This document shows, in pieces, positions 50,434 to 57,334 of a stretch of DNA of 64,000 nt; position 1 is the stretch's first letter, and the number at the start of each line of letters is the position of its first letter. The position numbers and the translations under genes are program-made. This stretch comes from Leptospira_A sp046736045 (GTDB lineage: Bacteria > Spirochaetota > Leptospiria > Leptospirales > Leptospiraceae). The DNA lies in contig NZ_CP177134.1 in NCBI RefSeq assembly GCF_046736045.1, positions 2,542,001 through 2,606,000 of the forward strand, in the 5' to 3' direction. A model generated the notes under the pieces. That model did no database searches and had not been told where the DNA came from. It saw nothing but the letters and a program-made list of their open reading frames with translations.

Positions 50434-51114
50434 ATGGCAGACCCAGATTCAAAAAAGCCAGCTCCTAAAAAAAAGACCACTGACAATAAAAAAACTATAC
50501 CCTCGGAGCCGATTGTAAAACAGGAAACTCCCCACCGGAAAACAAATCAAAGCACATTGATTTACAATGATCCTAAATTTCTGAAGCCGATTCCTCCGGT
50601 GGAAAAGGATTTGGTTAAGGTGTTGGTCCGCAATCCGAGAGAGGCATTTGTTTTTTGGAACTTTGATCCTAAAACCATAGGTTCCCTTCCAAAGGAATTA
50701 GGTGCACCTTCTTTGGATCAAATTCATTTTAAATTAAGAATTCAATACAGTAAGGAAACGATTGCCAAGGAAGATTGGTATGATCTTTCCGCTTTTACTT
50801 CTTCCTATTATTGCAAGTGGGATAGTCCGGTAAATGAGATAGATGCTTCCGTTTTTGCTTTCTTCGGAGACAGATCATTTTTTTGTTTGGAAGCTAAAAC
50901 AGGTAATCTTCCCGGAGCCTTCGAATCATTTCAGTTAGACGAAAAGTGGATTCATCCTAACTGGATCGAGTGGGGTTGGGTGAAACAAAGCCCTTCCGGC
51001 CATTTTGTTTTTTCAGAGGACTATTTTTCTACCGAGCCCCTGCAATTTTCGACCACCTCGGAAGTGTTTGGTGGATCTTCCGGATTCGGATCTCATTCTC
51101 ACATAATCCAATGA
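50434..51114 (+). CDS. DUF4912 domain protein
   Basis: 226 residues. A Lys/Pro-rich N-terminal tail of about 45 residues is followed by the DUF4912 core: DLVKVLVRNPREAFVFWNFDP, FKLRIQYSKE, AFFGDRSFFCLEAKTG. The family function is unknown; it is often beside alpha-glucan enzymes, as here. It overlaps the GH57 branching enzyme gene as ATGA, so they are coupled. A role in glycogen or glucan metabolism is plausible. Confidence 0.85.
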   Translation: MADPDSKKPAPKKKTTDNKKTIPSEPIVKQETPHRKTNQSTLIYNDPKFLKPIPPVEKDLVKVLVRNPREAFVFWNFDPKTIGSLPKELGAPSLDQIHFKLRIQYSKETIAKEDWYDLSAFTSSYYCKWDSPVNEIDASVFAFFGDRSFFCLEAKTGNLPGAFESFQLDEKWIHPNWIEWGWVKQSPSGHFVFSEDYFSTEPLQFSTTSEVFGGSSGFGSHSHIIQ

Positions 51115-52700
51115 CAAATCCCAAGGGTTATCTATTATTGATGCTGCATGCCCACCTTCCTTTTGTTAGGCATCCTGGGTATGATCTTCCCTTCATTGAA
51201 GAAAACTGGCTGAACGAGGCCATTCTTGAAACCTATATCCCTCTGATTCGTGTATTTCAAAATTTAAAAAAAGAAAATGTTCCCTTTCGGATCACGATGT
51301 CTTTTACTCCGACTTTGTCTTCCATGCTTGTGGACGAGTACCTTCAAAATCAATTTCGTAAATATCTGAAAAACCTGATTTCTCTTGCCAAAGAAGAAAA
51401 AAAAAGAACCAAGTTCGATCCTCATTTGAATTATCTATCCGATTATTATCTTTCCCATTTCGAAAACAGCCTTTCCGTATTTGAAGAAACGAAAGGGGAC
51501 TTGACAAAACAGTTTTTACCATTTGTGGAATCGGGAAATTTGGAAATCATCACTAGTCCCGCGACACATGGTTTTCTTCCTTTTTATCAATCAGAGCCTA
51601 GTATCATTCGTTCTCAACTAAGAAATGGTAGGCGAACCTTTCGGAAAATTTGGGGAAGGGATCCCAAAGGAATCTGGCTTTCCGAATGCGGTTATTATCC
51701 CGGACTTGAAGATGATTTGGATAAGGAAGGATTTCGTTATTTTTTTGTGGATACCCATGGGATAAATCATGCAAGTCCGAGACCCATGTTCGGAGTTTAT
51801 TCTCCGGTGGAAGTAGGTTACGGAGTATTTGCTTTCGGGCGCGATACGGAAAGTTCCCGCCAGGTATGGAGTTCCATAGACGGTTATCCGGGAGATTTTC
51901 ACTATAGAGAATACTATAGGGATATAGGTCATGATTTGGATTATGATTATATCAAACCCTTTCTCAACTCAAATGGAGTTCGGATCAATACGGGAATCAA
52001 ATATCATAAGATCACAGGCAAAACCACTCATAAAGAACTCTATCGTCCTGATGATGCTATGGAAGCTTGCGGCAATCATGCGGAAGATTTTTTAAGAAAC
52101 CGGATTGCACAAGCGGAAAGCCTTTATGCAAAAAATAAACAACCGGCAATAATCGTATCACCGTATGATGCAGAGTTATACGGTCATTGGTGGTATGAAG
52201 GTCCTCAATTCATTGAATTTTTATTTAAAAAAATGTTTTTTGATCAGGATGTGATTCAACCAATTCATCCGATGGATGCCACAAGAGTTGTTCCCAAAGT
52301 TCAATCCGTAAAGATGCAGATGTCCAGTTGGGGAGAAAACGGATACGGTGATGTCTGGCTGAATCCATCGAACGATTGGATTTACAAACACATCCATTCT
52401 TTGTCCATTGATATGTTCCACAAAGCAAATGAATTTAAAGATTCAACAGATCCGTTGTTTGTTCGGGTTCTCAAACAGATGGGAAGGGAACTTTTACTTT
52501 TGCAAAGCTCCGATTGGGCATTCATTATGAAAACAGGAACTATGGTGGATTATGCGGTTAGGCGAACCAATGTTCATTCCAATTTGTTTTTGCATTTAAA
52601 ATCCATGTTGGAAACGGGAAATATAGATGAGTCTAGTTTGAAACAAATCGAATCCGAGCACAATCTGTTTCCCGACATTCAAATCAGCGATTTTTGTTAG
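51111..52700 (+). CDS. GH57 1,4-alpha-glucan branching enzyme
   Basis: 529 residues from the ATG at 51111. The GH57 N-terminal signature is LMLHAHLPFVRHPG, the catalytic nucleophile is probably E192 in LSECGYYPG, and the acid/base Asp is D353 in SPYDAELYGHWWYEG. SSWGENGYGDVWLNP also fits. It transfers a glucan chain to make alpha-1,6 branches, in storage polysaccharide synthesis. The DUF4912 partner upstream overlaps it by ATGA. GH57 amylases share the fold; branching enzyme is the best match. Confidence 0.9.
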   Translation: MTNPKGYLLLMLHAHLPFVRHPGYDLPFIEENWLNEAILETYIPLIRVFQNLKKENVPFRITMSFTPTLSSMLVDEYLQNQFRKYLKNLISLAKEEKKRTKFDPHLNYLSDYYLSHFENSLSVFEETKGDLTKQFLPFVESGNLEIITSPATHGFLPFYQSEPSIIRSQLRNGRRTFRKIWGRDPKGIWLSECGYYPGLEDDLDKEGFRYFFVDTHGINHASPRPMFGVYSPVEVGYGVFAFGRDTESSRQVWSSIDGYPGDFHYREYYRDIGHDLDYDYIKPFLNSNGVRINTGIKYHKITGKTTHKELYRPDDAMEACGNHAEDFLRNRIAQAESLYAKNKQPAIIVSPYDAELYGHWWYEGPQFIEFLFKKMFFDQDVIQPIHPMDATRVVPKVQSVKMQMSSWGENGYGDVWLNPSNDWIYKHIHSLSIDMFHKANEFKDSTDPLFVRVLKQMGRELLLLQSSDWAFIMKTGTMVDYAVRRTNVHSNLFLHLKSMLETGNIDESSLKQIESEHNLFPDIQISDFC

Positions 52701-52744
52701 AAGATAGGAAAGAGATAAGAAAGGGCACACAGAGCAACGCGAAA

Positions 52745-52886
52745 GTGGCAAAAAGGCGAACTTATCTGAATAAAATTTAAATAAACACGATCTCCACTTT
52801 ACAAGTAGAAGGTGGTGTGATAAATGGAACCCATTGGGTGGCGGGTCTGGTACCCCTCCCAATGTCAATAGGGCGGGGATGGTATT
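52745..52886 (+). repeat. About 140-bp intergenic repeat, copy C
   Basis: The sequence opens GTGGCAAAAAGGCGAACTTA and ends with CATTGGGTGGCGGGTCTGG, CCCCTCCCAATG and GGGCGGGGAT. It shares a long central block with copy D (GAATAAAATTTAA, then TCTCCACTTTACAA versus CATCTCACTTTACAA). It follows the GH57 gene and accounts for much of the 362-bp gap before 53063. Confidence 0.85.
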
Positions 52887-52897
52887 CTAAAAATTCA

Positions 52898-53032
52898 CCC
52901 CGCGCCAGGGATCGTAAGCGGGACGGCCGAAGGTCGTCGTCCGAAGGACCGGAGCCGACCGGCGAAGTCGCGAAAGAGCCCGGTCGAGGTGGCCGTCCTT
53001 TGCTCTTTTGAGGATGGCCTTCGAGGCGCCCC
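52898..53032. repeat. GC-rich intergenic block
   Basis: GC-rich non-coding sequence (CGCGCCAGGGATCG start, GAGGCGCCCC end) lies right after repeat copy C. It shares its opening and closing words with the block at 55151-55240 and many internal CG-rich repeats. It has no convincing gene. Confidence 0.65.
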
Positions 53033-53062
53033 AAAAAAGATAATATGCGATAGGTGTTTTTC

Positions 53063-54658
53063 TTAAATCTTATCGAATTCGATTACCAGTGCATCGAGTT
53101 TTTTCAGATCCTTTTCCTTTGTCGTTAGCTCGATATAATCTCCGCCTTCTCCCAGTTCACCGACTTCGCTCAATTTGGATGACAAAGCTTTTTTTATTTT
53201 TTCTCCGTAGGACTTGCCGCTGCTTCGGTTGATTTGTGAATTCAGTTGGTTGTAATCCAGATTTTCCCTGGCAAAAACAACTGCAATTGAATCCCGTGTG
53301 CCTATGTTATCCGCTTCCAGACTTTGTTTTCTGGGAAATACCCGCACACCTTTTGTGCCGCAGTAAGGGGAATGTTTTTCATTATAAGGAAATAATACAT
53401 AGGAACTTCCGTCGGACTCTTTACCGAAAATATAAACGTAAACGGGGCTATCGTTTTCCACGGAAACTTTGAACCGAGTGCCTTTTTTGATAGGTTCCGT
53501 CGTCCTGTAAGTGAAATCGTCTTTTTTTGTTAGTTGAATGTGTTCTTCGGATTTGTTTTCAATGAGACCGAATCGTAAATTTTTAACTCCTTTTTTGGTA
53601 ATAGCCGCAAGAGGATAGAGGGAATAGGCTTCTCTTACGAATGTATTGAAATCTTCATAACGAAGCCAAAAGATTCCTTTTTTTCCGAAGTCTTCTCCCC
53701 AGGAATTCATAATTTGAACGGCACCACCGTCTTTGTTATCATCATATCCGATGGCAGTCATGGCATGTCCGCCCCAGTCTCCAGCCTCACCGTCTCTTTT
53801 GTATTTTTTTACTTCCTTGTAATCTTTGTTAGTCGGAAACCATGTTGCTTTTGTAAGATCGGGAAAAGTCCCTCCTACTTCCATGGAAATTACAACAGGC
53901 GAACCTTGGGAAAGGTATTGTTTTACCGAATCAATGTCCGTTTCGTAATTGCTTCCATCGACAGTAAGCCTTTGGTAACCTTCGATACGGAAGTCTTTTG
54001 CCTGTTGCTTTTGATCTGCGTTCGGTTTTTTCCTGCAACTTTCTTCATTATAAGGAAATTCGGATAAGGGGAGATTTCCTTGCTTTTTCAGCCCTTCCAG
54101 CATATCGGAAGGGTAAGCTCCATCGCAGTTGGAATCCGTATTTTGATTGAATAGGTAAGCCGGGCTGAAGGCGATATCATCCGGATTTTCACCTGTCAGC
54201 TTGGACTGTAATATCGTTCTTGCTGCATAAGAGATGGCCCAGCCTGTGCAAGAACCTTGCGAACCTTGGCTTTGTCTTGTAGGAGCATAATCAATCAGAG
54301 TTGAACTTTCGGGAATTGAGTTTCCGTATCCACTAGCTAACGGCTCATATACGGGAGTGGCATCGTATTTTTTTTCATCAAATTTGGCACCGAGGCTCAC
54401 TCGTTTGCTGGATTTGGTTTCGGAACTGGATTCTTCCGTTTCCGTTTCGTCGGAACTGTCGGAGTCGTCAAAGCTTGCGATGCAGATAAATCCGCCTAAC
54501 CCTAGAATTAAAATAGGGATCATCACTTTCGGATATTTAAAGATCAGTCCTCCGATGACTGCAAGAATGGCAAGGACACCTAGCCCACCACCTGAATCTT
54601 TTTTATCTTCATTATTTTCTTCCGGTTCGTTTTCATCATCTGTCATTCGAATTGGCAT
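53063..54658 (-). CDS. Membrane-anchored papain-like (C1A) cysteine peptidase
   Basis: 531 residues. An acidic cytoplasmic leader (1-25) and two hydrophobic stretches (about 25-65) precede a Ser/Glu-rich linker and a C1 domain. The oxyanion Gln is Q134, the nucleophile C137 (QGSCTGWA), the base H298 (GGHAMTAIGYDD) and N318 (MNSWGEDFG). The C-terminal 170 residues look like a DUF4384-type domain. It probably cuts proteins in the periplasm or outside the membrane. A strong AAGGAG site precedes the start. All catalytic residues are present. Confidence 0.9.
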   Translation of the reverse strand: MPIRMTDDENEPEENNEDKKDSGGGLGVLAILAVIGGLIFKYPKVMIPILILGLGGFICIASFDDSDSSDETETEESSSETKSSKRVSLGAKFDEKKYDATPVYEPLASGYGNSIPESSTLIDYAPTRQSQGSQGSCTGWAISYAARTILQSKLTGENPDDIAFSPAYLFNQNTDSNCDGAYPSDMLEGLKKQGNLPLSEFPYNEESCRKKPNADQKQQAKDFRIEGYQRLTVDGSNYETDIDSVKQYLSQGSPVVISMEVGGTFPDLTKATWFPTNKDYKEVKKYKRDGEAGDWGGHAMTAIGYDDNKDGGAVQIMNSWGEDFGKKGIFWLRYEDFNTFVREAYSLYPLAAITKKGVKNLRFGLIENKSEEHIQLTKKDDFTYRTTEPIKKGTRFKVSVENDSPVYVYIFGKESDGSSYVLFPYNEKHSPYCGTKGVRVFPRKQSLEADNIGTRDSIAVVFARENLDYNQLNSQINRSSGKSYGEKIKKALSSKLSEVGELGEGGDYIELTTKEKDLKKLDALVIEFDKI

Positions 54659-54888
54659 ATTTTACTCCTTTTGTGTTTCGATTTGTATGTTTTTATTTTG
54701 TAAAATTTCAGGATCATCAATGCTGCATTCTGCATATGTCGGGGGATCGGTAGAAACATGAATGTATGGGAAGAGGGATGTTTTCGCAAAAGTAAGTAAT
54801 ATCGGTGGGGCAGGTCAACTCAATTTAGGTCTTGGGAAACCTGTGGGAATTACTAGGATTTTGGGAACTTTCCCTCGGTGAATTCCGT

Positions 54889-54965
54889 GCCTCCGCGAGA
54901 GAATTCTTGTCTTAAGAATAAGAAACAAAGAAAGACTCTAACGGAGCAAAGGAGACCGCGGAGGC
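54889..54965. repeat. Inverted repeat of the CTCCGCG/CGCGGAG type
   Basis: GCCTCCGCG (54889-54897) pairs with CGCGGAGGC (54957-54965), flanking a purine-rich segment. Short elements built from (accacgg)-(ag)-type and ctccgcg words are widespread non-coding repeats in bacterial genomes. Confidence 0.6.
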
Positions 54966-54990
54966 GGAGATTAAAAATTCGTCCGGCCAT

Positions 54991-55125
54991 TGAATATCCC
55001 CGCCCGATTTGGGAGGGGAACTAGACCCTCCACCCAATGAGTTCTCAATACCATACCGCCTTTGCTTTGTAAAGTGAGATGGAGAGTTTGTTAAATTTTA
55101 TTCAAAAAAGTTCGTGTTTTTGCCT
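54991..55125 (-). repeat. About 140-bp intergenic repeat, copy D (inverted)
   Basis: Its reverse complement shares GAATAAAATTTAA, CACTTTACAA and TCATTGGGTGGAGGGTCTAG with copy C, then CCCCTCCCAA and GGGCGGGGAT, and its other end keeps GGCAAAAACACGAACTT in place of GGCAAAAAGGCGAACTT. It is the most diverged copy at that end. Confidence 0.8.
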
Positions 55126-55150
55126 TCCCTCCGCGAACTCTGTGTCTTCC

Positions 55151-55240
55151 CGCGCCAAGGATCGACCGAGCGTCCGCGCCGAGGGAGAGCCTGATCGCGG
55201 CTTCGATTTATTTTTGTATGGAAATGCATGCGAGGCGCCC
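55151..55240. repeat. GC-rich intergenic block (second copy)
   Basis: CGCGCCAAGGATCG opens this block and GAGGCGCCC closes it, matching the ends of the block at 52898-53032. Both adjoin a copy of the 140-bp repeat, one at each end type. Confidence 0.6.
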
Positions 55241-55362
55241 ACTTTCAGATCATCTCATGAATGAAATAAGAGCAATCCTCGCTGTAAAGTGCTTAGAACC
55301 ATTCTAATGATGCTTGCCAAGGAAGCTGGGGGGGCGAAACTAGGTTTGTTGGGAGGAACTTT

Positions 55363-55569
55363 ATGGCACTTTCGATTCGACTTCCTTTGTTTCTTTCCCT
55401 CTTATTTTTCGGAGTGAACTTTGTGCTTTGTGCATGGACTCACATGGAAAAACCAGAAGGACCATTTCGTTTAGGTGATTCTATCATCCGTTATGCGGAA
55501 GAGATGGAAAAATTTGAAACCAGACCTTCTTATACCAAGGCGCCACTTCACCATAACAATCTTCTTTAA
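55363..55569 (+). CDS. Small exported protein of unknown function
   Basis: 68 residues with a good GGGAGGAAC site 4-8 bases before the ATG. The signal peptide (LSLLFFGVNFVLCAWT) is followed by a short tail with EGPFRLGDSIIRYAEEMEKF. No family was recognised. A hairpin follows at 55636. Confidence 0.6.
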   Translation: MALSIRLPLFLSLLFFGVNFVLCAWTHMEKPEGPFRLGDSIIRYAEEMEKFETRPSYTKAPLHHNNLL

Positions 55570-55635
55570 TTTTTCATTTCGAGAAGAAAGGTGTTCGTAA
55601 CCTTTCGTTTACGATGTGCTGCCATTCATTTCCCG

Positions 55636-55655
55636 GCGGGCTAAAAAAAGCCCGC
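55636..55655. terminator. Hairpin between convergent genes
   Basis: A perfect 7-bp stem (GCGGGCT / AGCCCGC) with an A6 loop lies between the small protein gene and the converging SET gene. There is no T tract, so the role as a terminator is tentative. Confidence 0.5.
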
Positions 55656-55696
55656 ACTTGGTATTGCATGAACCGGATCTTGTTAAAATCTATTTT

Positions 55697-56149
55697 TTAT
55701 TTCGGTTTGAAATCGACGTTATCCCAGTAGTCCTTTCCATAATTGAAAAAGATTTCTTTGCCTTCGGGGATTGTTTTTAGCACTTTGAATCTGGCTGTTT
55801 TCCAGCGTACAGATGTTATCAATTCCGCATTTGGTTTGTCGGAATGATTGATGAACCGGGTATAATTGGAAAGTTTACCTTCTCCGTAAATCCACCAGTC
55901 CTTACAAATCCATAATAGATATTTGGAATCCACATACTTCGAAGATTCCGCATCATCATCGGTTATGATTTTTCCTTGGTAATAACCTACCGTATCACCT
56001 TTATATAATGCCTGTTTTGTGAATAGCCCCATTCCGATTCCCGGAACGGAGGATGTTTTTACTTCAAAGTCTTTTTCAGAATAAACGACTGGTTTTCTCT
56101 TTTTAGGTGCTTTGGCTTTCTTCTTTGCTTGAGTCCGTTTCTTTTTCAT
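55697..56149 (-). CDS. SET-domain protein with a histone-H1-like basic tail
   Basis: 150 residues. Residues 1-20 are strongly basic (12 Lys/Arg of the first 19, KKKAKAPKKRK-like), then a SET domain follows with GIGMGLFTKQALYKGDTV, RFINHSDKPNAEL with NHS (101-103), and EIFFNYGKDYW with Y137. The NHS and the Tyr are the SAM-binding and catalytic residues of SET methyltransferases, so it probably methylates lysines. The substrate, possibly a DNA-binding or ribosomal protein, is unknown. The basic tail may bind nucleic acid. It is a single gene. Confidence 0.8.
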   Translation of the reverse strand: MKKKRTQAKKKAKAPKKRKPVVYSEKDFEVKTSSVPGIGMGLFTKQALYKGDTVGYYQGKIITDDDAESSKYVDSKYLLWICKDWWIYGEGKLSNYTRFINHSDKPNAELITSVRWKTARFKVLKTIPEGKEIFFNYGKDYWDNVDFKPK

Positions 56150-56251
56150 GCCTATAGGACATAACTCGGGATCATTTCCTGTTTGTAAAGCGAATGAGAT
56201 TTAAGAATGCCGGCCGGTTCAGCCGATCTTCTAACATACAGAGGTTCTTTT

Positions 56252-56401
56252 ATGTTAAAAAGAAAGGAACAACCAATTTCTAGTGAGAATGTAGTCAATC
56301 TGGCTTTGTATCGGGCAAAAAAGGCCCTGCAAAAAGATGGATTTGAAGTGGTGGAAAATCCGGAAGGCAAGATCACGCTTGTCATTCGTCTTGCGAAATA
56401 A
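56252..56401 (+). CDS. Small conserved-looking protein before ribH
   Basis: 49 residues from the ATG at 56252, preceded by AGAGG; an upstream frame to 56207 is less supported. The sequence is charged, with VVNLALYRAKKALQKDGFEV and a C-terminal ITLVIRLAK that resembles a small beta-strand end. No family recognised. It is 25 bp before ribH on the same strand and probably opens the operon. Confidence 0.55.
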   Translation: MLKRKEQPISSENVVNLALYRAKKALQKDGFEVVENPEGKITLVIRLAK

Positions 56402-56426
56402 AACCCCTCTGTTACCTTGGAATTAC

Positions 56427-56900
56427 ATGACACATATTCGAATTGAAGGAAATCGTATTGGAAACGGACAAAAACATTGTGTTATCGTTTCCAAGTTCAA
56501 TGAATTTATCACCGAAAGTCTTTTGAAAGGCGCTTTGGATGCTTACCGCCAACATGGAATTGCCGATACGGACGTAACTGTGATTTATGTTCCCGGCGCT
56601 TATGAACTTCCTGCTACTGTTTCAAGAGTGCTTAACTCCAAAAAGTTTTCTTTTTCTGCGATCACTTGCATCGGTGCTGTGATTCGTGGAGCGACTTCGC
56701 ATTATGACTTAGTTTCGGGTGAGGCGGCAAAAGTGGGAAACCTGGCGATTGGTGCCGGGATTCCGGTGATCTTCGGAGTTTTGACTACCGAAACCATCGA
56801 ACAAGCCGTGGAGAGAGCCGGAACGAAAGCCGGAAACAAAGGATACGAAGCTGCGACCACTGCGATCGAGATGGCAAATTTGTTTCGTGAGTTAGGATGA
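56427..56900 (+). CDS. ribH: 6,7-dimethyl-8-ribityllumazine synthase
   Basis: 157 residues from the ATG at 56427. Conserved blocks are VSKFNEFITESLLKGALDAY, VIYVPGAYELPATVSRVL, CIGAVIRGATSHYDLVSGE with the catalytic His, and PVIFGVLTTETIEQAVERAG. It condenses the ribityl-aminouracil and dihydroxybutanone phosphate in riboflavin synthesis. Full length for RibH. It overlaps nusB by ATGA, a common arrangement. Confidence 0.96.
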   Translation: MTHIRIEGNRIGNGQKHCVIVSKFNEFITESLLKGALDAYRQHGIADTDVTVIYVPGAYELPATVSRVLNSKKFSFSAITCIGAVIRGATSHYDLVSGEAAKVGNLAIGAGIPVIFGVLTTETIEQAVERAGTKAGNKGYEAATTAIEMANLFRELG

Positions 56901-57319
56901 GTTCCCGCCATACAGGACGTTCTTTGGCACTGATGTGCCTCTACCAAATAGACCTGGTCGGAGTCGAACCATCCAAAGCGATGAAGTTCGATTGGTATGA
57001 CAAAAAAATCTCCAAAGAGGAAAAGGACTACGCCATCTTTCTTGTGAAAGGAGTGGTGGAAAATCGCCCGGAGATCGATACTCTAATTAAGAAATATTCC
57101 GAAAATTGGGAATTATCGCGGATTTCCGTTGTGAACCGTTGTATCCTCCGTCTCTCTATTTTAAGTCTGAAAAAGGAACCATTCCTTGCGGCGCCGGTCG
57201 TTATCAACGAAGCGGTCGAATTGACAAAAGAATTTGAAACGGACGAATCAGCGAATTTCATCAATGGTTTGTTAGATGCTTTTTATAAAAAAGAGATCTT
57301 AGCGAAAAATCCAGGCTAG
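56897..57319 (+). CDS. nusB: Transcription antitermination factor NusB
   Basis: 140 residues. All-helical, with the N-terminal RHTGRSLALMCLYQIDLVG and the C-terminal APVVINEAVELTKEFETDES and SANFINGLLDAFYK. It binds boxA RNA with NusE during rRNA antitermination. It overlaps ribH by 4 bp and is followed 15 bp later by the TPR gene. Confidence 0.95.
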   Translation: MSSRHTGRSLALMCLYQIDLVGVEPSKAMKFDWYDKKISKEEKDYAIFLVKGVVENRPEIDTLIKKYSENWELSRISVVNRCILRLSILSLKKEPFLAAPVVINEAVELTKEFETDESANFINGLLDAFYKKEILAKNPG

Positions 57320-57334
57320 GAAAACTAGAGGCAG

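Larger units (their letters stand above)
54659..55362. other. 704-bp gap rich in non-coding repeats
   Basis: No credible gene is found between the peptidase gene and the small gene at 55363. The region holds a long inverted repeat (54889-54965), repeat copy D (54991-55125), and a GC-rich block (55151-55240). Short open frames here have no ribosome-binding site and lie in the repeats. Confidence 0.7.

Noticed and set aside
52817..53011. 64-codon plus-strand frame and the opposing 85-codon frame in the same gap
   Set aside because: Both consist of repeat copy C and the GC-rich block; codon use is unlike genes here.
55079..55264. 61-codon frame in the repeat-rich gap
   Set aside because: It lies over repeat copy D and the GC-rich block, with no ribosome-binding site.
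54659..55362. tRNA or rRNA gene in the 704-bp gap
   Set aside because: No cloverleaf-like set of arms or conserved TpsiC sequence was seen; the structure is explained by repeats.
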